From Pterobdella sp. o SKG-2022 (lineage: Eukaryota; Annelida; Clitellata; Hirudinida; Piscicolidae), in contig OZ038322.1 in NCBI GenBank assembly GCA_964035795.1, positions 248,001-312,000 of the forward strand: DNA of 64,000 nt, read 5' to 3'. Numbering within the stretch: position 1 is the stretch's first letter; every line of letters starts with the position of its first letter. Below are positions 1 through 46,514 of this stretch, piece by piece. The notes below the pieces were generated by a model. That model saw only the letters and a program-made list of their open reading frames with translations, made no database searches and was not told where the DNA came from. The position numbers were made by a program, and so were the translations under genes.

Positions 1-258
1 AATATCATCAACATCATCATCATCATCAGCCCGGCGAAAGAACCCACCTTCTCGTGGTGCCGGGTGTGCACTCCAACAGGAGTGTCGAAGAGGTTCTAAG
101 CCACGTCAGCTTTCAACCACAAAGCATTTCGAGAATACATCCATCATTTTATCACTGCTCACCAAAAGTCACAAACAACTCGAAGCTACAAGTTTCTCTC
201 AGTACTCGCTCCAAGGAGTGCCAAAAGAAACTTTGGAAGTTGGCTCTCAACAACAACA

Positions 259-313
<55 letters not shown>

Positions 314-632
314 CTATCACCAGCATCATCATCTTTTGATACCATTATGAATCTCAGCCACATCACACCTCTCTATCTCAACTCTTTTGATTTGTATTTT
401 TCATAATTTTTAACCGCTAAATTTCATACTTGGTTGCTTAGTTGAACCCTGTTTAATTGCTTAAGAGAATTCAAATCTTCCTTTCTGGTCCACCGTACTT
501 GCCATGAAACACACCTTTCAAATTTTATTTCATTGTTAAGAACTTCAAATCAAAAACAACATTCCTATCGCCTCAACCAATCGATCAGTAACATATGGAA
601 ACAACAAACTGAACCACGCCCCCTCCCCACAG
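1..632 (+). other. Left flank: Meis intron, no exon recognised
   Basis: The stretch before the acceptor at 632 contains a (CAT)n microsatellite at about 263-335 and AT-rich unique sequence. The open frame at 54-350 is mostly the CAT repeat read as poly-His and has no family similarity. The upstream Meis exon, which should end in the first two bases of a Gly codon, was not found here. Confidence 0.6.
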
Positions 633-35123
<34,491 letters not shown>

Positions 35124-35418
35124 GTCTGCGAAGAGATAAGATCAGGGCAAAGAACAAATATTTTTTTCTAGAAATTTGAGCACCAAGATTAATGTCTGGT
35201 TGTCTTATATATGGGTCGAATTAAACTTTTTGTTTTTTTTATTGATTTTTTTTCATTTTTTTTGTTTTTTTCTCATTTGCAAAATCCCCAAACACTCTCC
35301 AAACAAAATTGATCTTGTCCAAATACGTCAATTCCGCATCAATATCTCTTTACGTGTTACAATTACAACTTATGTGTAATAATTACAGGTAATTTTTTAC
35401 GTGTGATTATTAATATAT

Positions 35419-35424
35419 AATAAA
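35419..35424 (+). terminator. Candidate polyadenylation signal of the Meis gene
   Basis: AATAAA lies 296 bp after the Meis stop codon. It is the first canonical hexamer noticed downstream; cleavage position not determinable. Confidence 0.4.
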
Positions 35425-35549
35425 TTACATGTAATTTTTAACATGTAATAGTTTAAAGTTGAAAATTTACATGTAACAAAATCAAAATTTTTATTGAAAC
35501 GAGGTTGATCAATGGAGATTTCGTGTGTGATGATGTATGTGATATAGGA

Positions 35550-35557
35550 GGGTGATG

Positions 35558-35621
<64 letters not shown>

Positions 35622-35622
35622 G
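35550..35622. repeat. (GAT)n microsatellite
   Basis: GATGAT triplets with one GGT interruption; gives a poly-Met frame. Confidence 0.93.
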
Positions 35623-36319
35623 GATGTTGATAATGAGAAGGATGATGTTGATTATGATGAGAATGGATATGAATTTCCCAAGAGTGTTCCTAGGTCTCTT
35701 GTTGGAGGAGGATGGATGGGTTGTTAGTTGTACCTTTATGAAGAAAATATTTCATGATTGTTGCAAAAAAAGTCTGTAGAAATTGATTTGAAATTAATAT
35801 CCATTTTGGAAGTTTGTGGGTTTGTTTCGATTCTCTCAGTATTACTCATCACTCTTTGTTTGGTTCGCTTAAAATGTTCAGAAATCATTTTATAAAATAT
35901 TTGATTTAAAGCAATAATTGGAATATATATTTAAAATTGGAAGTTTATTTATATAAATATCCAAATAAAATATTTTAAATGGTAAAACATGAGAACCAAT
36001 ATTTACTTTTGCAAATGCTGTTTTCACAAGTTCTCTTGACGTCAAAAGTAACTCTTTCCTGTTTACAAATACCTATTGTATGGTATTTTATGAATTTAGC
36101 AAAAAATTTTTGTTTTTATTTATTGTTGTTTTTTTATCGCATTTAGATTTGAGTTTGTTGGGAAATATAATTTGGTTAATGACGAAGAAGAGGAAGAAGA
36201 TGATGATGGTGGTTATGATGATGATACCAGCCTTGCAAGACAATCAAGCGACAGTTTTAAAGATCCCTTTATCAGTTCAAAATTTCGTGAATTTAAATGA
36301 TTATGACGGAACCTGCTCA

Positions 36320-36556
<237 letters not shown>

Positions 36557-37124
36557 TTATTTGTGTTCGACTCCACATAATATTCGTGATGAGTCACGGG
36601 TGATGCCGTCAAGACCTAAGTTTAAATGTTCCCATTTTTCGTGAATGATGTCAATTCTTGTTGTATTTTATCCAATCATAAATAGACGAGTATTACAAAT
36701 ACATGGGTATTCAATGGTGGATAGGTGTTATATCGGAGTATTTTATATTTGATTGTACCATCTTGCATTTTAAATAAATGGTATTTGGTGGTTGATACCT
36801 CAATTGAATGGTATTTGGTGGTTGATACCTCAATTAAATGGTATTTGAGCATTCAAAACGTGTTCATTGGTTGATAAATATGACGTCACAATGTGTGTTC
36901 GTAACAGTACACAGGGCTTGAGGTATGAGGGGGCTTGAGGAATGCCCACATCAACTTGAGCGTTGTTTTGATTGATTAAATTCAGTTGGGGGATTTAAAA
37001 TTATTTATTATCTTTGGTAAATAGGGTGCTTCTAATAACTGTTTCTAGGGTACACCTTGTTTTAAACTTCATGTTCTTGCTATTTTTTTGATATTATTGT
37101 ATTTATTATTGAAATTAATATTAT

Positions 37125-37181
<57 letters not shown>

Positions 37182-39305
37182 GTTATTATTGTTTCAATTA
37201 TTGATATCTTAGACATGCTAGTCCAAAGTGTTTCAACATGTGCAACTGTGGTTTTAAGGTTGTCTATCCTAGATGTAGTCTGACGTCATCATCATCATCA
37301 TCACCACCATCATCACCACCATCATCAGCATCATCATCATCATCACCAACCCATAATTTTCAAATAGTAAATCAAACCGTAACATTGAGCTCGAAATATT
37401 TGTAAATAAATGTGCATACCTGTCGAGACAATCATTTTTGAAGCGCTTTACTTTTGAATTTCAATTATTCATTGTTAATTTTTGAGTGATTTATTTACAA
37501 TAATGTCTGTTTGAAATACAAAATAGTGGCGATAAGATTTCAAACCAAATTTTGTGTTGCATCAAAACTCGTGGAATCCACACAAAACATTTCGTACCAA
37601 TCTCCATTCTTCTTTAGACGATAATAAATCGTATCGACATACATTGGACGATAATAAGGTATTGTACCATATATATTTTGATGACCTCATTTCGACCTCT
37701 TGAAAGCCACCCCATTTGGGCTCATTTTAGGAGCATTTGTGAGATTCATTTTTATTGTACGTCTTACTGTGGTGAATAAAGTCTGTTGTGTTACTTTGGC
37801 AACTACCATGAAACTCAAAATAGTTTATCTTAATAAAACCTGAGGTGGTTAAAATAAGAAGGAATTGTGTGAGGGAATGGCGATTCGTCTCACACACTCA
37901 CATCTCTAGTATCGATTTCACATTTTCCAAAAGAATTTTCTCTTCTTTTAATTCCACTTCTTCGATTTGCCATCTTTAACAATCAGTCTGAAATAACTGC
38001 AAGTTATGACTTTGAAATAACATTGACCTTGCCAAAATCAACAAAATGTTTAAAAGTGCATCTCATATTTAGTTACAACCACCAACTCAAAACTAAAACC
38101 TTGTTCAAGTTGCATTTATCAAAATTCAAGTAGAAACCTTTCACACCACCATCCCCTTTTTCCCACCACCCAACATCACTTGCCTCACACCACTATTTCC
38201 CCTCCTTCATATTCCTCCCAATACATCTCTTAATCGCATTTGTTTGAAAAACATGGCGCTTTTTTTTTGATGGTTTCACAGTGATAATATAAGTTATTCT
38301 GCTCGAATTTATTCCGAGAGTTTGAAAGTCAATCTATTACAAAACCTAAAAAATCATCCTCAAGTTTTGGAAAACGACAAAATTTTGAAAAATATTTACT
38401 GAGGTTTCATGATGAAGTTGGGGACATTGGAAGAAGTTTCCTACGTTAAACACGAAGTAATCTTCCTAAACGTTTGAATACACTCACATGCATTTTCAAA
38501 CACTCACATGCATATATGTGAATCTCCATTGCAATGTAGGTAGATATTTTCTTCCATCACTTTAGCTGTACTTCCATTCTCGTCATTTATATATCCATTA
38601 TTAATTCACTCGCTAGATGGCCTAACAGCTACTATCATGTTTATAGACAGTCCATCCTAATGCTTAATAATTCATTGAGCTCACCACAATCATCGAATTC
38701 TACCTCCAGCTTTTTCACCAATGTTTGAAGTGCGAGGGGTTTCAGGAGTTGTAGGAGGTTGCAGTAGAATTTGTGGGAGGCGTGGACAAAATCTACTTGA
38801 GTTGCTAATTTTTTGTGAATTATTAGTATATTAAAAATTAAAATAATTTTATATGTTTAAATTCATACAATATTTTCTTTACAGATTTAAAAATATTTTG
38901 CTGTATCGGTTATTTTGTGTCTTTGTTCTCACATATCTTGTTCCGAGATGTCCAATGTTTATTTTTAATTAATTTCTTTTTGTAAATCTGAGTTATTTTA
39001 TTTTCATATCCAATAAACTTTCAAGTTAGTTGCACTCAACAATTTTTGGGTAATTTTTGAATTTTTGTTCCCAAACTGATGCTATAACTAAGATTTTATA
39101 AATATTTGAAATCTATAATGTTTATTTGTAAAATTGTTTCTTTTTAAAACAAATTTTCATTAAACTGTAAGTATCGGCAACACTAGACATAATTCTGGCC
39201 TAATAAGCTTTCGACTCTCGTTTTGTGCTTTTATTCAAGTAAAATTTGAAATAACAAAACCTACCTTCTTCCACACAAAACCAATCAAAACTTTTAAAAC
39301 AAAAG

Positions 39306-42300
39306 ATGGATAAATTCAAAAAAACATGGAGTTTCAAGAAGCGAAAAGATGCATCAGGCAGTGAGTCCTCGAAACCACATCTGTGGAAGGAGGATGAAAA
39401 GAAGGTGAGAGAGGGCAGCTGCTCTTTCCATGTCAAGGTCACCATTTTTGATTCATAGTTATTTTTAATTTTTGTTTTGTAGTGATATATATTAAAACGT
39501 TATTATTGAGGATATTTTTGGATAGATGGTGATTTTCAAAGATAAATCATAATCTAACCATCTATTTCATAACCTCAAAAATAAAATAAATTTTTTATAA
39601 TAACCATCAAAAATATCAAAAAAATCTTTCAGGTTTTGAAAATTTTTTTTGTTGAGTTAAATTTTTCAATCCCCCAAAACATGATTCCTAACAGTACCTA
39701 GGATGTATTGAGGTGTTCGAGTCAAGGGGCATCCAAGTTTGCGAGGAGGCTGTCAAAACCCTCAAAAGTGTTGGTGGGGGTTGGTTTGTTGGATGGTAGA
39801 ATACTAAACAAGGGGCTTGGAAACCACTTATCAACTTTTAAAAGCTTCAACAAATGGTGGAGGAATAGAAAGTATTAGAAATTATTTAAAATAATATATG
39901 CAAATAATTTCCAACATTGAATCATTTGGAATATAAATTAGCTTTTCATAATTGGTTTATGGTGCTAAGTTACAGCATGTTAAACATCCTCACAGTTCTA
40001 AGTTCATTCCACTTTTAGTTCCACCATTTTTTTGTTTTTAAAACTTGTTTTAAAGTTTGATTTAAAATGGAAACACAGTATCATTACAAGCTGCTTCCCA
40101 TACACATTGATACTAACAATGGAAAAACTCAATGATTATTGTTTTATTATCACTAAACAGTACTAGTAATTATCATAAGATGGGGTTCAGAGGGGTTTGG
40201 TGGTGATGATACAGGATGGGAGATGATGTGTTTGTGTGTGTGTGTGGGAGTATCAATCTGTTTGCATATAAATGAGGTGTTTGTGCATATTAATGAGGCA
40301 TTTGTGCATATATTAATTAAAACTGTATACATATTCATGAGGCATCTACCTGCTGAGGACAATTCATTATTTAGTGGAATTTTAATTGCAAGCTATTCAT
40401 TGTCTACCTTCATGACGTCAAACATAATTTAGATTCATAAAACTTATTTTTAGAACATGAAAAAAAAATTTATTCAGAGAAGTTTATTGATTTGTGAGGA
40501 CTTAGGTGTGTTTGTGTGTTGTTGTATGGTTGTATGATGTGGTGAGGAGGAGGATGATGATGATGATGTCACAGAATTCAATGATGATGATGATTTCTAA
40601 AAGTTGAATGATTGGGATGTTTGTGGACACTTCTCAAATCAACAGAAAACTGATAAGCTTGATGTAAGTGGTGTGGGTGTTAGGAGGGGTTGATGAGGCA
40701 GGTGTGGCTGTTATAATGACCATGATAAGGGGGTGTTATAGTGGTAAAAACGTTGATGTTGAGGATAGTGAGGGTGTGTGATGTGAGTGCTCAATAGAGA
40801 GGGTTGGGGCAAATTTTTCAATAGAGTGGTTATTACAGAGAAGAAACAAGAGAAGCTTTTGGTCTCGCATCTCATTCAGGAAGCCCAAGAAGAAAAACTC
40901 ACAGCAGGTGAATTTAATATCTACCATTTTGTTGTGTGTCAAACCATGGTGAAGTTGGTGTGTTAGTAACCCTTGTATTATGGTATACACCACTTTGTCT
41001 TTATATTTGTTTTATGATGGTAAATACCTCATGTCCTCTTATGCATTCCTTTCATGAACTACAAGTTCATAAAAATATTTCTATTAATATGTTCATGCCT
41101 CACTTATCTTCATATTTATGGTTTTTTATTGGTGTCTCAACCACTTAATGTTTTGCCGGGTTCATTTTCAATGTCGTCATTTAAATGTCATATTCAATCA
41201 ACCATTCCAATGTCTATAAATAGATGTTTATAAATAGATTTTTGATTTCATTACACTTAATGAATGAAGTCTTTGTTCTTGGTCACTGCTTTGTGCGTTT
41301 ATTTATATATTTGTTTGTTTTCAAATATTTGTTTGTTTGTTCTCATCACCAACAATAACTTCTCACTTAAAGTTAATGAAGAAATTCAAAATTGGCTTCA
41401 TCCCACTTAAAATAGCAACTTTCTGAGAATTTTTACAAACCAATTAAAATTCCTCAAGACAGCAGAGAGGGTTATAATTAGGTTAGGTGCCAGGGCGGTT
41501 TGGAGGGTTGTTTTCTGATAAAGAAGTCTTATGTTATATAAAGGCTCTTATATTCTATAGAGGATCCCCAGAGCTTTTTGTTCATGTTGGCATCTGTTCC
41601 TTAAATAAGTTTTGGTTTGAATCATTTCATATAGCTTATGTTTTTTTTTCGTTTGATTGTGTTGAGTTGTCGCTAATTTTAGTTCGTATTTCGTCACTTC
41701 GCTTAACATTTTTGAATGTTAAAACATTGAATCGAAAATAATTTTAAATCAACAATGTTTTGTAACTTCAACCTTATTGCCACCAACATCATCCATCTCA
41801 ACACATCCAATAAGATACAAGAGATTTAAATTTCTCGTCCAATCCGCATCCCTATTTCACCAATTTCTACCACCAACCTCACTACTCTCCTCATTTAACA
41901 ACCTTCTTAACCAATTAAAATTTCTGTCACATTCCACCATTCTAATATCAACCTTATCACACCATATACCACCTCTCGCCCATACGCCACACCTCACCAC
42001 CCTCTCTTATCACACATACCAGCAAGGGAAAAGTGGCCATCACATAGCAGTGTTATATGTCACAGGAGATGCACTAAGAGTGGTTGATGAGATCAGTAAG
42101 GTGGGTGGTGAGGGGAGGGTGGTTGATGAGATCAGTAAGGTGGGTGGAGATGGAGGGAGGGTGGTTAATGAGATCAGTGAGGTGGGAGGGAGGGTTGAGA
42201 ATGGTGTGATGGCGCATCATAGTATTTTGTAGGGGTTGCAGGTCAGAGTATGATGATGATGGTGGGGGTTTTGTGACGTGAAATATCGATATCATATGAG

Positions 42301-45049
42301 TATGTGGGGATGTGTATGACAGTGATACCAAATGATATATCACGTTGGACCTACCAGGGCCTGATTGTGGACCAGACCATAGAGAAGGTATCCTTTTGTG
42401 CACCTGACAGAGATCATGACAAGGGATTTGCCTACATCTGCCGAGATGGTACTACTCGGAGGTTTGTGAGAAGGGTGTGGTGAGAAGGATGATTAGGATG
42501 GTCATGGAAAATGAGGATAACATATTGATGGTGGCATAATGGTGCACTCTCAGATGGATGTGTCATGGTTTCTTGGCTGTCAAGGAGTCTGTGAGTCATA
42601 TTGTTATTGCTATCATTATTGTTGTTGTTATTGCTTTTATCAATGTTTTTAATCTTTGATATTTTTATTTTTAGCTTTTTGATTTTCCTTATTTTCTTCG
42701 CCATTATTACTCAAATAACCTTGGAGCACACACACCAAAACATGCACTCTTATCTACATACACATACACACACACGTACGTACAGGGAGAGAGACTGAGT
42801 CATGCAGTGGGATGTGCTTTTGCCATATGCCTCGAGAAAAAGCAACAAAGAGAGAAGGAGAAGGTCGTGTGAGTCATCATGTCATCTTTTATTTCAGCGC
42901 TTATTATTATTTGTGGTGTTATGTATAATTTATTCATGACATGATGCTTCAAAATATGCATGCGGACAATTACAATAAAACAAGACACTCACCCACACAT
43001 ACAAACACCACAACACAACCATGCAAACACTACAACACACTCATACAAACACTAAAACACAACCATACAACACACACACAGGTATCAGTAATGTACACAG
43101 ACAATGGAGCTAGCTTTTCCAGACTAGGATCCTTCAAACAAACCTCCTTGACTGAGAGACTCACTGATCCTCAGTCTGCTATCGTAGCTGGTCTGTGTGA
43201 TTGTGTGTGTTTCATCATTATAATGACATCACCAATTACAAACCAACCCTTGCAGAGCCAGTGCCAGCCAAGCCGACCACGAACCCATATGCCTTGTCGA
43301 GACCTCGAGCTCCCATGGAGATCTTAGAGAGACAAGGATCTTTCAACTCTTTTCAGAAACTTGCTGAGTCATCACCTTTCAAGAGGAATGTGTCTCTTAG
43401 GTGATTCTCCTTCATTTGTTCACCTACCCATTTGTCCATACATCCATCCACATACCCAACAGATTGAATGAGTTGCCATCCACCCTGGAGAGACACCACC
43501 AGTTCTCAGGAGGCCTTGAAGGACCTCAGTCCCACAATGACAAGCCATGTGAGCCATCATGGGGGGGATGATTGGATGGTGGTTTCAGTCATGTTGCATT
43601 TATTATTGGTGTTAAAACATCTATATAACACTCGACCAACACACACACATATACACACACCCAGTAATCAGCACAATACTGGAGTCAGACGAGAGTGAGT
43701 CAGTGCATGCTCTCTCCACCACCTCCTCACCCCACCACCACCATTCCTCTTTTGGTCCCTTCCATTTGTTGATGTTGCATTTTGTTCATTGTTGTTTATT
43801 CTGATTCAAACATTGTTGTAATGTGAGGCAATTGCACCCACAGAACCCCAAGTGGCGCCACCCCTCACAGACCCCTTCAACCCTCAACAACCTCTGACTC
43901 AGGTAGTGCTTCAAACGTCAGTCCTCTCTATTCAGTCTTTTTTTTTATTACTCCCATGTTCCGCCGTGTAGGTTAGGAACGTACCCTATGTTCATCATCA
44001 GACTGTTAGTGTTGGTCCTAGGATGTTTTCTTTGCATATAAAGAACTTGTCCTAGGATGAGGCCTGATGAGTGCAGACTGATGAATCAGTCTGTGTGGGG
44101 TCCTCCAACAAAATTATCTTGAAACAAGATAAAATTAGTGAACTCAAAAGATTACTGGAGGACAGGGAAGGGTTGTTTCAATTTGTACCCTGAAAGGGTA
44201 GCAGACCTAAACGCTAGGGCGTAGATGCCTTTAAACGTCGTGCCTAAGACTACTCTATTCTGTCTCTTGTCCTCCACGGCAACCACGCCACTAACTTATA
44301 TGCCTCAATTTTGTTTATTTCGCCTAATTAGCTCATCATTCATTTGCAGGTAAATCCTTGGGACACTCCTCCCAGCCAATCAGCATCTGATGCAGAAAAC
44401 TGGCTTAATTCCACGGCCAATAAAATCGACCCTTTCGCCGCCGCTCCAAATAACTTGGCTCTGATTGCTCGGTCACAACAAAACAGTGCAACAGTGAGCT
44501 CAATTTTCAACCAATCATATCCTCTCACTGACGTCACAACCTCTCGTAGCTCTCCTGCACGAGTATGTATCATTGATGACGTGATTTTGACGTCATTTCA
44601 TATGTTGTAATATGTATTAAGCAATAATTTTTGTGTATATAATTCAGTTGAATAAGCGAATGATTGGCATGATACATCGGTAATTCAACCCTTCCACACA
44701 GCAGTCACATAGTGCAACAGGGCCTGTCAAACCATTCAACAATCCATCCACCACACCACCTTTCCTACCTCATATCTCCCCACAACCCACACAACTATTA
44801 CTTGCACAACAACAAAGCCTTCCACATCTACCCACCCAACAGCACCTGCCACAACTGCCCACCCAACTCAACCTCCCTCCACAGTCTCAACTTACCCTTC
44901 AACAACAAATAGAGCAACAAGAAATCGTCATTCAGAAGCTTCAAGAACAACTCAAACTGCAAGAACTGCAACAACAACAAATACAAAATGCATACAGCAA
45001 CAACTCAAACCCCTTCCAAGCACCCTCCAACCTCCATTCCATCCGATAA
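39306..45049 (+). CDS. numb: Numb, PTB-domain endocytic adaptor
   Basis: Membrane-associated cell-fate determinant that antagonises Notch by endocytosis (family knowledge). Fourteen exons: 39306-39437, 39695-39769, 40839-40907, 42023-42100, 42358-42461, 42554-42590, 42786-42863, 43082-43190, 43256-43400, 43463-43548, 43665-43694, 43844-43902, 44350-44562, 44702-45049. All junction phases agree, giving 520 residues. The PTB domain (about 38-190) contains [64 protein letters not shown] and [17 protein letters not shown]. Downstream are the Numb-family block [13 protein letters not shown]...[16 protein letters not shown], two DPF motifs (about 324 and 361, AP-2 binding type), a Gln-rich helix-like stretch and a C-terminal NPF (about 508-510, EH-domain binding type). 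ATG 39306 is chosen because [15 protein letters not shown] resembles Numb N-termini. Exon 3 and the donor at 42100 look alternatively spliced. Confidence 0.95.
39770..42022 (+). other. Numb introns 2 and 3
   Basis: Two introns flanking the basic cassette exon (39770-40838 and 40908-42022). AT-rich, with scattered GAT triplets near 40550; no extra exon recognised. Confidence 0.65.
40839..40907 (+). CDS. numb: Numb basic cassette exon within the PTB domain
   Basis: 69 bp, phase 0 at both ends, acceptor TTATTACAG and donor GTGAAT. It encodes 23 residues rich in Lys and Arg (RRNKRSFW...FRKPKKK). Skipping it joins ...AVKTLKS to [13 protein letters not shown], which matches fly Numb spacing; inclusion puts a basic insert at the place of the vertebrate PTB insert. 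It is therefore probably optional. Confidence 0.7.
43903..44349 (+). other. Numb intron carrying a stem-loop-rich insertion
   Basis: Phase-0 intron between the first DPF exon and the VNPWDTPP exon. The central part, 44016-44200, holds a series of near-perfect hairpins and is less AT-rich and less repetitive than its surroundings, as expected for an inserted element such as a SINE or a structured RNA. No protein frame crosses it. Confidence 0.55.
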
Positions 45050-46475
45050 TTTCTCTTTGTCATTTTTTTACCACTTTTCTATTTATTTTCCATATCCAAT
45101 CATTTCAAATTCTACTCGTTACTCACCCAGTATTTCTTCGTTTACCCTTATTTTTTATCAGTTTTTATCGGTATTTAACTTGAAAATTGACCCCTAAAGC
45201 TTTATCCCCATTGGGACATGGTTTCCTAGCGTGGTTGTCACTACACCACTTCTAATCGCCACCATAGCTTGTAACTAATCATATTTTTGTGCGCAGCAAT
45301 GGTATTTTCAAGCGTTTATCTGATATTTGAATTTTCGACATTTGAGTTGCCATCGTTAGAATGACCACAGTTTTTAAATCATTCTCAACGTAATCTTCTG
45401 AGTTATAATTTATCATTTTCTACTGCATTTATCCACATACCACATTCCATCTGCCACAACCGCCCGTGTCCTTCTCACTGTAGTCCAACCTCGCAATAAT
45501 CATTCGATATATTTAAATGATATTATCATCCATAATGGCTGCGTCATTTGACTGTTTTGGAGTGTTTCAAGCTGGATCAGGAAGGCACCGATGAAGTTAA
45601 TGTTTCGTAGGTATTGTACTACTGCAATCGTGCTCGAGTAATAAGAACTTTTTAAAAATTTAAACGCATTTGATGTTTGTTCGCCAGAGGACCATATGAT
45701 TGCACTTGATTTGATCGGCCATTCGTAGTAGCAACGTATTTGAAGTCATTTGTCGTTATTTGTCTAATAACTATTGTCTTTTCGAAGATTATTTCAAGAT
45801 TAAAAATATTAGAAGCTTTCAAATTATTTCGTTCAAGAAGATTCTCAACTCACGAGTTTCAATAATACCCTACTCTCAGCATTCTCAACCATTCCCCACC
45901 ATTGTTGGTGCAGGATTTCAAACTTTGTGGCATCCAGAGTCTTCTCTCGTAACTTCACTGTGTCATTTTGATCTTCTTCTGACTTGTACAATCAAGTATC
46001 TTCTTACCAATGGACAAAATCTCTCATTTTTATCCAAAATTCTTTGAAAAATATAGAAAACTGGTTCATTTTTTTGTCACAAGCTAATCATCAAAGCTGC
46101 TCATAATGGCCTTGTGCACTGAAGCGTTGAAGATAAGCTTCGAATGAGAGTGAATCACGAGAGAAAATATTTGAAATTATGTCACTGGTTGATTAGCTCT
46201 AAAAAGAATTTCATCATCGAAGGAAAAACATTCATTAACTTCATTCTCTAAACTTCCATCAAGTGATTATGTAAGCTTATCTTAAGAGAAGCTTTGGAAA
46301 TTTATAATTTTTGTTGCTCTCATTATTTCATTCAGGCTTCCCTGCGCCATTAATCTTACCCTTTCCTCAGAGATGGACAGTTTCATTGAAGCCTATGGCA
46401 CTAAAACTTAAACTTTCTGCAACATTCACTTAAAAACCCCGACTTGAAGTCTTACTGAAGTTCAAATATAAAAAT

Positions 46476-46478
<3 letters not shown>
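45050..46478. other. Numb 3' region and intergenic DNA
   Basis: Presumed numb 3' UTR followed by unique AT-rich sequence. The frame at 45760-46047 shows no recognisable domain. No clear AATAAA was noticed close to the numb stop. Confidence 0.5.

Positions 46479-46510
<32 letters not shown>
46479..46510. repeat. (AT)n microsatellite
   Basis: About 16 AT dinucleotides, directly next to the 3' end of the minus-strand LINE fossil. Confidence 0.93.

Positions 46511-46514
<4 letters not shown>

Noticed and set aside
44062..44125. Hammerhead ribozyme suggested by CTGATGAG before a hairpin
   Set aside because: The required GAAA after stem II and a cleavage triplet in position were not found; kept only as a structured region.
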